Shown: positions 34,259 through 41,930 of the stretch, one piece after another
Numbering within the stretch: the stretch's first letter is position 1
How the letters are laid out: each line of letters begins with the position of its first letter
NCBI RefSeq assembly: GCF_014397005.1
Contig: NZ_JACGWS010000002.1
Span: 395,641 to 459,640, forward strand
Direction of reading: 5' to 3'
Length of the DNA stretch: 64,000 bases
Source: Kordia aestuariivivens
GTDB lineage: Bacteria; Bacteroidota; Bacteroidia; Flavobacteriales; Flavobacteriaceae
The notes under the pieces: generated by a model
What the model saw: the letters and a program-made list of their open reading frames with translations, nothing else
The model's database searches: none
What the model was told of the DNA's origin: nothing
Made by a program: the position numbers and the translations under genes

Positions 34259-35191
34259 TTATTTTTTACAAAATACGATAGCTCCACAAGTTGAATATGA
34301 ATCTACCAGCGAGAGAAAAGTATCCCCAGAATTTATAGTGTTATCTTTTTCGAAGTCTTTAAGGTTTATAAGGATATCTCCGGCTAATGTGTGACCAAAC
34401 CTTCCAATATTATCGTAAAACCCTTTGTCTGGCTTACAACCAGCCATTCTAAGAAATAATTTATTCGTAGGCAGTGAATAATTACTAGTAAATACTTTTT
34501 TGATGTTCGCAGCGGTTAACGTATTCTCCTTAAGGATAGCACGGCTGATACGATGAATGATTTTAAATTTTTCCATTGAATACTCATGTTCGTGAGTTTC
34601 TGAATTCTTCGCCCATAAAGATGGTGAATTTTCATTGATCACACTGCAAATGTCAAAGTCACCATTCCCTGGTTTACTTAGCATACAACTTACAGCTCCA
34701 TCGCTGAAAATTGAGGTATCTCGATCCATTTTTCGCTTTTCGTCTTCTCCAGTTATCATATCAGAACAGACCAAAAGGACATTGTTTGCCATTCCTGAGG
34801 CAATCATACTTACGCCTACTTGCAAACCAGTGATGATATTAGCACAATCAGAAAGAGAAATACCGATTGGTAATGCCTTGTGTAAACCAGCTCTCAACAG
34901 CAATTTGTTGATATCAATTACATTAATACGATACCCTCTTGTAGCATTTTCAGACACATATAAAACCACATCAATTTCATCTTTCTTTACAGAAGTAGCG
35001 TTGAGCGTTTTTTCGATTGCATTAAAGCAAAGTTCAATACTTGATATTTCAGATTTTGCAAAGTAATTCGCACCTGCTTTTTTATAGATATTTAATTGAT
35101 TCGGATCATTTTTTAAAAAATCTAACGTATCAATATTTTTACTTTTTCCTAAGTCATATTCAATTGCTGAAAGAGAAGCGATTTTTTTCAT
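34259..35191 (-). CDS. Divergent ketoacyl-ACP-synthase-III-like protein
   Basis: The 310-residue thiolase-fold protein has a nucleophile Cys at about residue 116 in ISLSDCANIITGL, aligned to the FabH active Cys. The two other FabH catalytic positions look changed: the HQAN-like block reads SNYSL (no His), and GNTSA reads GHTLAGD (His where Asn is usual). Such changes are known in KASIII relatives that transfer acyl groups to O or N rather than condensing malonyl-ACP. It may therefore acylate a sugar or a peptide from one of the two nearby acyl carrier proteins. That role is inference. It lies at the start of the putative biosynthetic region, next to NamZ on the same strand. Confidence 0.8.
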   Translation of the reverse strand: MKKIASLSAIEYDLGKSKNIDTLDFLKNDPNQLNIYKKAGANYFAKSEISSIELCFNAIEKTLNATSVKKDEIDVVLYVSENATRGYRINVIDINKLLLRAGLHKALPIGISLSDCANIITGLQVGVSMIASGMANNVLLVCSDMITGEDEKRKMDRDTSIFSDGAVSCMLSKPGNGDFDICSVINENSPSLWAKNSETHEHEYSMEKFKIIHRISRAILKENTLTAANIKKVFTSNYSLPTNKLFLRMAGCKPDKGFYDNIGRFGHTLAGDILINLKDFEKDNTINSGDTFLSLVDSYSTCGAIVFCKK

Positions 35192-35233
35192 TTGTTTTTT
35201 TAATCTATTAATTATGAAATTGAAGCATGAAAC

Positions 35234-36508
35234 CTATTCATAGATCACATACTTTTCTCTCATAACCTTGTATTTCGACAATTCTGGTTCCCAACTTGCT
35301 CTGATCTCTTCTTCAGAGACTCCGTTTATGATCTGTTTTTTTAGATTGACAGTGCCAGCTAATTTATCGAAATCTCCCATTTGTGAACTCTGAGATTTAT
35401 CAAAAAACTTCTCTTTGTCAGGATAATTCTTGTAGAACTCTATTAACCATTTGAGGTTGATTTTCTTTGTTTCAAGCAATTGTTTAATGTCATAATCTCT
35501 TAAGTCTATTCCATAACAGGTTTTATCCATGTGTAATGGACTTGTGCTCATACCAGGGATGCTTTTTGGAGTAAATGAGAATGTATATTGATCTTTTAAT
35601 TTAGGATTTCCTAATACCGTAAATGGCATATACGTTCCTCTTCCTTGACTAATTATTGTTCCTTCAAATAAACATAGTGAAGGGTAGAGCATAATAGATG
35701 GTTGCGTGTTGAGGTTTGGTGATGGACTTACGGGTAATTCATAATACGTTGAATGTGTGTAATTTTTAAGTGATATTACGCGTATTTTGCATTTGGCTTT
35801 ATTTGGTAGCCAACCTTCTCCGTTGATCATTTGTGCAAATTCCCCCATTGTCATTCCATGCGTTATAGGTATTGGAAATTTTCCTATTCCCGACTTCAGC
35901 TTCATGTCTAAAACAGGTCCATCTACATAACCATTTGGATTTGGACGATCTAAGATGATCAATTCCTTATTGTTTTCTGCGCAAGCTTCCATAATATCAT
36001 AAAGCTTGTTTATATACGTGAAAAATCTACAACCAACATCTTGGATATCAAATACAATCAAATCCAATTCATCCATTTGCTTCTTTGTCGGTTTTCTTGT
36101 TCCTCCGTATAAAGATATAATAGGAATTCCTGTGGTAGGATCAACTTCATCTTTTATGGAAACTCCATTACCCGCGTTTGATCGAAAACCATGTTCGGGA
36201 CCAAAAATGTATTTTATGTTGACATTGTGAGAGAGCAAACTATCTACCAGAGAAGTATTTTCAATGATTGAAGAAGTATTCACTAAAAGCCCCACTTTTT
36301 TGTCTTTTAGATACGGTAAGTACTCGTTTATTTGATCCGCACCTGTTCGGATTTTAGGCAGATCAACTGTTAAAACTCCATGCTGATTTGCTGTTAGAAT
36401 TTTATGCTGATCAACGCTTTCAGGAGTGGCGGTCTTTAGGTTTGTAAAAAGTAACAAAGGAATAATTATAAGTAGACCTAAAATTATTAAAACCCTAAAA
36501 TATTTCAT
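35234..36508 (-). CDS. NamZ-like exo-beta-N-acetylmuramidase (DUF1343)
   Basis: The protein has 424 residues with an N-terminal hydrophobic anchor (RVLIILGLLIIIPLLLF). Conserved DUF1343 blocks: IFGPEHGFRSNAGNG, IISLYGGTRKPT, IVFDIQDVGCRFFTYI, ILDRPNPNGYVDGP, and LCLFEGTIISQGRGT. Characterised relatives release MurNAc from wall fragments. Here it may serve wall recycling or may be part of the neighbouring biosynthetic region, as genes around it have unusual partners. Divergent from the first acyl carrier protein. Confidence 0.87.
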   Translation of the reverse strand: MKYFRVLIILGLLIIIPLLLFTNLKTATPESVDQHKILTANQHGVLTVDLPKIRTGADQINEYLPYLKDKKVGLLVNTSSIIENTSLVDSLLSHNVNIKYIFGPEHGFRSNAGNGVSIKDEVDPTTGIPIISLYGGTRKPTKKQMDELDLIVFDIQDVGCRFFTYINKLYDIMEACAENNKELIILDRPNPNGYVDGPVLDMKLKSGIGKFPIPITHGMTMGEFAQMINGEGWLPNKAKCKIRVISLKNYTHSTYYELPVSPSPNLNTQPSIMLYPSLCLFEGTIISQGRGTYMPFTVLGNPKLKDQYTFSFTPKSIPGMSTSPLHMDKTCYGIDLRDYDIKQLLETKKINLKWLIEFYKNYPDKEKFFDKSQSSQMGDFDKLAGTVNLKKQIINGVSEEEIRASWEPELSKYKVMREKYVIYE

Positions 36509-36568
36509 AATTTGTATTTAAAATGATAGTAGTATTTTCAAATGCCCTATTTTAGGACTTTAGAATTG

Positions 36569-36603
36569 AAATATAGTGCAAAAGAAATAAATATAGTGCA
36601 AAA
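36569..36603. repeat. Direct repeat in divergent promoter region
   Basis: AAATATAGTGCAAA occurs twice, 20 bp apart (two helical turns), between namZ-like and acyl carrier protein genes; the second copy runs into the carrier protein's ATG. It could be a tandem operator. Confidence 0.45.
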
Positions 36604-36878
36604 TGGATAATAATCAGAATCTTTTAAAAGAAAAAATAGCGAAGGCATTAACTGAAGTTCTGTCAAGAAATGTAGCGCCAAATGAATTAACGAATGAAGT
36701 TGATCTGATTGATGAAATTGGATTGAATTCATTACAGTTTCTAGAATTTATATTAGAATTAGAGAATGAGTTTGATGTTGAAATTGATGTAGGGAGTTTG
36801 GATCTGCGATATTTTAAGAAGTATGAGTATATAGAGAAGTTTATCAAGGAATGCATAGAGAAAAATAATACTAATTGA
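36603..36878 (+). CDS. Acyl carrier protein 1
   Basis: 91 residues, helical, acidic. The phosphopantetheine attachment Ser lies in EIGLNSLQFLEFI at about residue 41 (NSL in place of the usual DSL). FDVEID and the YIEKFIKECI end helix match carrier proteins. It is isolated from fatty-acid genes. With the ketosynthase-like protein nearby it most likely carries a specialised acyl or amino-acyl group. Confidence 0.87.
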   Translation: MDNNQNLLKEKIAKALTEVLSRNVAPNELTNEVDLIDEIGLNSLQFLEFILELENEFDVEIDVGSLDLRYFKKYEYIEKFIKECIEKNNTN

Positions 36879-36967
36879 TTGTAATAGAATAAGAAAGGGT
36901 ATTCAGTTTATTTCATAACTATCTGTTTATGAGAAAATTGTCTTAGAATTGAATTTTAATCAACCTA

Positions 36968-38053
36968 ATGTTTAAAAAATTAGCTACACCAAAGGTTTTG
37001 ACATCTCTTTTCGGGTTTGGAGTCTATTTTCCAGCTCGGATTGTTGCGAATAGTTTGAATGCAGCCGGATTTGACAGCGAAGTTTTGCTTATTGAACATT
37101 TCTTCACCGACGCAAAAAGAAAGACGTATGAAGCGTCAAAAACTGCTTATAGCAAAAACTATAAACTTGCCAAATTAGCTACTAAACTTTCTATTGATTC
37201 CTCAGACATGTTTGACACGGCTAAGGTTGAAACATTGTTTAAAAGATGGAAAGAGGAAAAGATTTCTGAATTTTTGTGTTTTTCTGGACTTTGGTTAGAC
37301 TTACTGTCTTTATATTCCAAGTATAATCCACAACTCAGTGTGAAATTATGCAGACTAGATGCTGGTGATGCCGTAACATGGAGAACTAATGATGAGATTG
37401 TTATACAGGAAACATATTCTTTTTTGGATCTTCCCGAAGGAAAAATAAATTATAAACTATCAATACCAACGCTACATTATATTCCTTACAGCGAAAGGAC
37501 AGCATCGGTTGTGATTCACGGAGGCGGATGGGGACTTGGAGATTTTTTGGAAACAACGCAGCAATTGCCTGAAAATATCATCAAGAAGATCTTAGTAAAA
37601 GATTTTTCTAACGATGTTCTTCAAAAAGGAAAAACTACTTTTTATATAAATGATCCCGATTGGAATCCTATTAATAATTCAGATGTGTCTTATTTCCCAA
37701 GACTCGGTGAAATTAGTTCAAAGGATACTATCGTATATGCTATTAATGATGAGTATCATGCTGTGTTAGATTTAATTGTCGATAGCAAAGCAATTATTTC
37801 CAAACCGGGAGGAATGACGATCGTAGATTCTATTATTACAGGAACTCCATTGCTATATCTTGATCCCATGGGAGAAAATGAAGAAGGAAATCAACTCTTA
37901 ATTGAACGGCTGAAAATTGGCACTTCCTTCAAGGCATGGCAGCAAGAAAATTTTTCAAATAAAATGCTTGTGGAATTTCATGAGAATATTGAAAGGATAA
38001 AAATTGACCTGCCAGATTTGACTTCAAAAATAATAGCTGATCTCGAAAGATAA
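36968..38053 (+). CDS. GT-B glycosyltransferase (UGT/MurG-like)
   Basis: The protein has 361 residues with a GT-B layout. The N-terminal half begins LTSLFGFGVYFPARIVANSL with an acceptor-side glycine loop. A hinge (SVVIHGGGWGLGDFLE) and the donor block SKPGGMTIVDSIITGTPLLYLDP follow; this is the GT28/UGT signature. The donor cannot be told from sequence; with heptose genes nearby, GDP-heptose or UDP-sugars are both possible. It lies 90 nt after the acyl carrier protein on the same strand. Confidence 0.78.
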   Translation: MFKKLATPKVLTSLFGFGVYFPARIVANSLNAAGFDSEVLLIEHFFTDAKRKTYEASKTAYSKNYKLAKLATKLSIDSSDMFDTAKVETLFKRWKEEKISEFLCFSGLWLDLLSLYSKYNPQLSVKLCRLDAGDAVTWRTNDEIVIQETYSFLDLPEGKINYKLSIPTLHYIPYSERTASVVIHGGGWGLGDFLETTQQLPENIIKKILVKDFSNDVLQKGKTTFYINDPDWNPINNSDVSYFPRLGEISSKDTIVYAINDEYHAVLDLIVDSKAIISKPGGMTIVDSIITGTPLLYLDPMGENEEGNQLLIERLKIGTSFKAWQQENFSNKMLVEFHENIERIKIDLPDLTSKIIADLER

Positions 38054-38089
38054 AAGTAAAAAAAATAATTTTCAGTATTTTAAGACAAA

Positions 38090-38165
38090 TGTCAAATCGA
38101 GCGCAGTCGAGATTCAATAAAAAACAGTCGTGTTCTTTAGCTTCTCGACTGCGCTCGAAGTGACA
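38090..38165. repeat. Palindromic element, TCGAGCGCAGTCGAGA arms
   Basis: Two perfect 16-bp inverted arms 30 nt apart, flanked by imperfect TGTCAAA/AGTGACA. It lies between convergent genes and probably also acts as a bidirectional terminator. From memory, similar TCGAGCGCAGTCGA elements are scattered in flavobacterial genomes. Confidence 0.7.
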
Positions 38166-38175
38166 AAAGTTGTTT

Positions 38176-39234
38176 TTATTTATCAGCGAGCGAGTTTAGT
38201 AAGAATTTTTGAGAATACTCAATTTCCGTTTTCAAAATAGAATTAATTGGTTTGTAGTCTATATTCGTGTTGAATAAATCGGCTACATCTTCACTTTTTT
38301 CAATAACTCTATTTTCAAGGTTAATTCTCTTCAAGAAATCTAAGCATTTGTTTTTTCGGTGGCTATTTAGGAACATCATAAAATCTCTTTGAAACTTTAC
38401 AGAGAAAAGTAAACCATGAAACATACATGTAACTACCATATTGGCATTTTTCATATAGCCCATCCACTGAAAAGGAGATAATGTGATGATGTTTTTATCG
38501 CACCAATCATACGGTTTTCCTAAAGAAATTATGGTGAGATTTTTTTCTTTTGCAATCTTTTTTATACTCGCTATGACATCTTGCGAAGGTTCAAGCTTAT
38601 CAGAATAAAATATAATGTAGTTTTTGATAGATGGTTCCTTAATCTCTTTATTGAAATTATATATTAAGGTTGGGTCTAAAACTAAATGAGGTCCTTTTTT
38701 AGCATCCGGACGCGCTAATTTAGCGAAGTTTAAGGTGTTGTGATCTCTAGCACCGACATGTTTAAAATTCTTCATTAATCTTAAAATTGACCTTGGATGC
38801 TGTTTGTCGAAATTATCGGGTCCTAAACTTGCGGCATACGCAATGATGGTTTCTGCATTTATATTATCAGAGAAATAGGTAGTATCCAAACCTCCCCATT
38901 CTTGTGTATAACACCAAATTTGATCACTACCAATGATAACTTTATCAGACTTAATATTTTTAAGATCCGTCGACACGCATATCGGTTTTGTCCTTTTTAG
39001 TTTTCGTTGGTGACGTTTAAAATTTAAAACCTTACCCAAGATTCTAAGACGTAATATGAAATTTTGAGCACCTAGCTTTAGCTCTTCATTAAATTCATTT
39101 TTGATGCTTTTCTTACTTCTGTAATTTAAGAATTCATTTTCTAATCCATTCGCTATTAAAAACTTATGTAATGCATAGGCTTGTAAATAAGCTCCGTAAT
39201 TGTAGCAGTCAAAAAATGTTAATATTCTAATCAT
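38176..39234 (-). CDS. Polysaccharide pyruvyl transferase family protein
   Basis: The protein has 352 residues. The N-terminus ILTFFDCYNYGAYLQAYALHKFL and VIIGSDQIWCY are hallmarks of the family; YAASLGPDNFD and MGYMKNANMVVTCMFHGLLF complete it. Characterised members transfer pyruvate from PEP to sugar hydroxyls, making ketals on surface glycans. Other members act on peptides or are uncharacterised; in this context modification of the sugar on a peptide is possible but inferred. Divergent from the precursor peptides. Confidence 0.85.
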   Translation of the reverse strand: MIRILTFFDCYNYGAYLQAYALHKFLIANGLENEFLNYRSKKSIKNEFNEELKLGAQNFILRLRILGKVLNFKRHQRKLKRTKPICVSTDLKNIKSDKVIIGSDQIWCYTQEWGGLDTTYFSDNINAETIIAYAASLGPDNFDKQHPRSILRLMKNFKHVGARDHNTLNFAKLARPDAKKGPHLVLDPTLIYNFNKEIKEPSIKNYIIFYSDKLEPSQDVIASIKKIAKEKNLTIISLGKPYDWCDKNIITLSPFQWMGYMKNANMVVTCMFHGLLFSVKFQRDFMMFLNSHRKNKCLDFLKRINLENRVIEKSEDVADLFNTNIDYKPINSILKTEIEYSQKFLLNSLADK

Positions 39235-39464
39235 AATTAATGTGTAATCTAATTATTCGTTTGTTGTATGTTCAAAATAGGTGCTTTGAACAAAGATGGT
39301 CAATTGTTTTCGGTTTTGGAATTTTTTTATTGTTTCTAGTTTTCTGACTATTTAGTTTAGGAACGTTTTATTTTTATAATGATATATATTTTAAGAAAAT
39401 ATTTTAGTAATATTCATTCTTTTTATTCTAACTTGTCTGCTTATTCATATAAATATTTAAAATC

Positions 39465-39608
39465 ATGAAAAAAAAGAAATTAAAAATTTTAAAACTTAAC
39501 AAAAGTGCAGTTTCAATCTTCGACTCAATTTTAGGAGGTAGAGAAAATTGTTCTGATGGAGAAACTTGTCCTGATAATGGACTAAATAAACCAATCAGAA
39601 ATTCATAA
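39465..39608 (+). CDS. GG-leader precursor peptide 1 (core truncated by frameshift)
   Basis: 47 residues: a Lys/Leu leader (KLKILKLNKSAVSIFDSILGG) followed by R-E-N-C-SDGETC. The leader is of the kind known from Bacteroidota RiPP precursors (LNKxxxSxFDSxLGG). Relative to the two following copies the DNA continues with the codons for a DCYT..QDASWCW tail, but one extra base after 'AATTC' makes an early TAA. The core thus loses the last two Cys. It is probably a decayed copy, unless frameshifting restores the tail. Confidence 0.65.
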   Translation: MKKKKLKILKLNKSAVSIFDSILGGRENCSDGETCPDNGLNKPIRNS

Positions 39609-39664
39609 CATTATAGACTGTTATACACACCAAGATGCATCTTGGTGTTGGGTAATAAATAAAT

Positions 39665-39804
39665 AAAAGAGGCTGTCTGAAAAGCTTTAAAAAGCGTCAT
39701 TCTGAACTTGATTCAGAATCTCATCATACTGATTTTCAATGATTATGAGAAACCGAATCAAGTTCGGTTTGACGAAACTTTGACTTTTTAGACAGCCTCT
39801 TTTT
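39665..39804. repeat. Palindromic element with AAAAGAGGCTGTCT ends
   Basis: A 140-bp element with inverted ends (AAAAGAGGCTGTCTGAAAAG and CTTTTTAGACAGCCTCTTTT) and a second inner inverted pair around TTCTGAACTTGATTCAGAA and GAATCAAGTTCGG. It looks like a MITE-type or terminator-type repeat common, from memory, in Bacteroidota. It separates precursor 1 from precursor 2. Confidence 0.65.
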
Positions 39805-39944
39805 ATGATAGTAAACGTTCGTAATTTTTAGTCTCTATGTATTCTATACCAAGAAGCGCTTCAATATATTTTAAGAAAATATTCTAGTAACATTCATTCT
39901 TTTTATTCTAACTTGTATGCTTATTAATTTAAATATTTAAAATC

Positions 39945-40133
39945 ATGAAAAAAAAGAAGCTTAAAACTTTAAGACTTAACAAAAGTGCAATTTCAGTCTT
40001 CGACTCAATTTTAGGAGGTAGAGCAGATTGTTCTGATGGAGGAACTTGTAATGATAAACCAATTGAACCAGCTAATAATTCTGACATTATGGACTGTTAT
40101 ACACAACAAGATGCATCTTGGTGTTGGGAATAA
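39945..40133 (+). CDS. GG-leader precursor peptide 2
   Basis: 62 residues, leader as in copies 1 and 3 (KLKTLRLNKSAISVFDSILGG). Predicted core after GG is about 37 residues: four Cys in R-A-D-C-SDGGTC...DCYTQQDASWCWE. Negatively charged core with a C-terminal Cys-Trp-Glu. Possible modification sites are the Cys and the Ser/Thr of SDG, SD and YT. It is the most intact member of the family by length. Confidence 0.75.
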   Translation: MKKKKLKTLRLNKSAISVFDSILGGRADCSDGGTCNDKPIEPANNSDIMDCYTQQDASWCWE

Positions 40134-40140
40134 AAAAAAT

Positions 40141-40166
40141 AAAAAGCAAACTTCGGTTTGCTTTTT
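40141..40166 (+). terminator. UUCG-loop terminator after precursor 2
   Basis: AAAAAGCAAAC, TTCG loop, GTTTGCTTTTT: an 11-bp stem with a very stable tetraloop and T-run. Confidence 0.9.
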
Positions 40167-40306
40167 TTATGAAGTAAACATTCGTAATTTTTAGTCTCTA
40201 TGTATTCTATACCAAGAAGCGCTTCAATATTTTTTAAGAAAATATTCTAGTAACATTAATTCTTTTATTCTAACTTGTATGATTATTAATTTAAATATTT
40301 CAAATC

Positions 40307-40483
40307 ATGAAAAAAAAGAAATTAAAAGTTTTAAAACTTAACAAAAATTCAATTTCAATTTTTGACTCAATTTTAGGAGGTAGAATAAATTGTTCTGATG
40401 GAGAAACTTGTAATGAGCCAGTAAATGCTTCTGATATTCAGCACTGTTATACAAAACAAGATGTATCTATGTGTTGGGAATAA
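40307..40483 (+). CDS. GG-leader precursor peptide 3
   Basis: 58 residues, same leader (KLKVLKLNKNSISIFDSILGG) and the same four Cys: INCSDGETC and HCYTKQDVSMCWE. It is shorter than copy 2 by four residues between Cys 2 and 3. Position-by-position conservation of SDGxTC, SDI, CYTxQD and CWE marks these as functional parts of the core. Confidence 0.75.
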   Translation: MKKKKLKVLKLNKNSISIFDSILGGRINCSDGETCNEPVNASDIQHCYTKQDVSMCWE

Positions 40484-40492
40484 ATAAAATGG

Positions 40493-40520
40493 AAAAAGCA
40501 AACTTCGGTTTGCTTTTTTT
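40493..40520 (+). terminator. UUCG-loop terminator after precursor 3
   Basis: Same hairpin as after precursor 2 (AAAAAGCAAAC, TTCG, GTTTGCTTTTT). It limits precursor transcripts before the heptose isomerase gene. Confidence 0.9.
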
Positions 40521-40579
40521 ATGATAGTAAAATTTAGTAGCTTTAAAGTAAACGATTACATAATTTACAGTGGATTATA

Positions 40580-41122
40580 ATGCAATATTTTAGTGATTTA
40601 ACGAATACAATATCAAAAATTAACACTGCTAGTTTACTGTCAGTTAGCGATCGTATTTTAAACTGTTACAACCGAAAAGGAACTATCTACATTTTCGGAA
40701 ATGGCGGAAGTGGCGCTACAGCTTCTCATGTAGCTGGCGATTATTTAAAAACGATAAAAGGATTGCGTATCGTTTGTTTAAATGATAATACAACGGTTGT
40801 ATCAGCCATTGCAAACGACATTCACTATGAAGAAATTTTCAGAGAACAATTAAAAAACATCTTACTAGCACAAGATTTAGTTATTGCAATATCAGGAAGT
40901 GGAAATTCCAAAAACATTATAAACGCTATTGAGTATGCGAATTTAGTAGGAGTAGAGACGATAGGTTTTTGTGGCTTTGATGGAGGCGATTTGAAAATTA
41001 AAGCAAGCAAAAACATACATATTCCAATTCATGATATGGAAATAACAGAAGATTTACATCTTTCTTGTTTTCATGCAATCAAAAGAGATATTGCAAATAA
41101 CTTGCTTACTAATCCTCGATAG
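40580..41122 (+). CDS. gmhA: Sedoheptulose-7-phosphate isomerase (SIS domain)
   Basis: The protein has 180 residues, the family's usual length. GNGGSGATASHVAGDYLK is the phospho-sugar binding loop and ISGSGNSKNIINA the second SIS motif. A downstream His is near TEDLHLSCFH. It turns sedoheptulose 7-phosphate into D-glycero-D-manno-heptose 7-phosphate, the first step of heptose nucleotide synthesis. It follows precursor 3 by 97 nt and converges on the FkbM gene with a 14 bp overlap. Confidence 0.9.
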   Translation: MQYFSDLTNTISKINTASLLSVSDRILNCYNRKGTIYIFGNGGSGATASHVAGDYLKTIKGLRIVCLNDNTTVVSAIANDIHYEEIFREQLKNILLAQDLVIAISGSGNSKNIINAIEYANLVGVETIGFCGFDGGDLKIKASKNIHIPIHDMEITEDLHLSCFHAIKRDIANNLLTNPR

Positions 41123-41918
41123 TTTTCTCAAAAACCAACAGTTCAATCTTCTTTTCAGTAACTTCAAGTTGAGTTATTTCTATTTCTTTTTCATCAATAA
41201 TTGTATAGCATCTGTTATAAATTTCAAACAAAATAGCTAAGATCTCATTGATTTGAAAATCCAATAGATATCCAAAATGAAGTGATACATAGAAATTGGG
41301 TGTATAGGTTTGTAGAAAATCTTTCATAGCAGGAATTACGATATATTCTCCACCTTCAATATCCATTTTTATCAAAGCGATACGATTCGCATCAATGGTA
41401 TGTTTGGTAATGGTTGTTTCAATAGTAGTAGCAGCTACTTCTACAATGTTTTCGGTACGCGATTTATAGGTTCCTCTTTGTCCTTCAGTTGCATGTTCTG
41501 ATAGAAAAGATGTGTCATTCACTAAGATGGTAGATTCACTATTTCCCATTTCCCAATTGCCGCCAAACTTAATTTTCCCATTATGAGCCGCCAATGCTTT
41601 TTTCTCAAGAATCACATGTTCAAAATCATTGATTAGGATATTATATTCTAAGGTCAATAATGCGATCGGATCCGCTTCAAAACAAACTATTTTTTCATAA
41701 AGCTTAGCTGCAAATAATACCGTAGGACCAATCCAGGCGCCAACATCAAGATATATTTTATCGGTGGCAGCATATTTTTCTAAAATGATAAATGTTTCTT
41801 CTTCCCAATCTCTATTTTGAATACAATCTGTAAAAAAACCATTTGGACAATACCCAGCAACTCTGTGATTGTCTAAAACTTTAAATGTTACATTTCTTTT
41901 CTTAATGGTTTTTTCCAC
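41109..41918 (-). CDS. FkbM-family SAM methyltransferase
   Basis: The protein has 269 residues. LDVGAWIGPTVLFA is the SAM-binding loop, CFEADPIALLTLEYN the ribose acid, and IKMDIEGGEYIVI the FkbM active-site signature. Family members O-methylate sugars or polyketides and sometimes act on sugar chains of glycoconjugates. It is 12 nt after the heptose kinase gene, so its likely job is to methylate a heptose or its glycoside. That substrate is inferred. Confidence 0.85.
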   Translation of the reverse strand: MEKTIKKRNVTFKVLDNHRVAGYCPNGFFTDCIQNRDWEEETFIILEKYAATDKIYLDVGAWIGPTVLFAAKLYEKIVCFEADPIALLTLEYNILINDFEHVILEKKALAAHNGKIKFGGNWEMGNSESTILVNDTSFLSEHATEGQRGTYKSRTENIVEVAATTIETTITKHTIDANRIALIKMDIEGGEYIVIPAMKDFLQTYTPNFYVSLHFGYLLDFQINEILAILFEIYNRCYTIIDEKEIEITQLEVTEKKIELLVFEKTIED

Positions 41919-41930
41919 AATACATATTTT

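Larger units (their letters stand above)
39805..40525. repeat. Tandem duplication of precursor unit (2 x about 360 bp)
   Basis: Two adjacent near-identical units, each with about 140 bp upstream (beginning TGA-AGTAAAC-TTCGTAATTTTTAG), a precursor gene and a UUCG-loop terminator. Part of the upstream region is also present before precursor 1 (from about 39380). Confidence 0.8.

Noticed and set aside
39380..40525. Tandem repeats considered as a CRISPR array
   Set aside because: Units are about 360 bp, each holding a peptide gene and a terminator; no short regular repeats and no cas genes.
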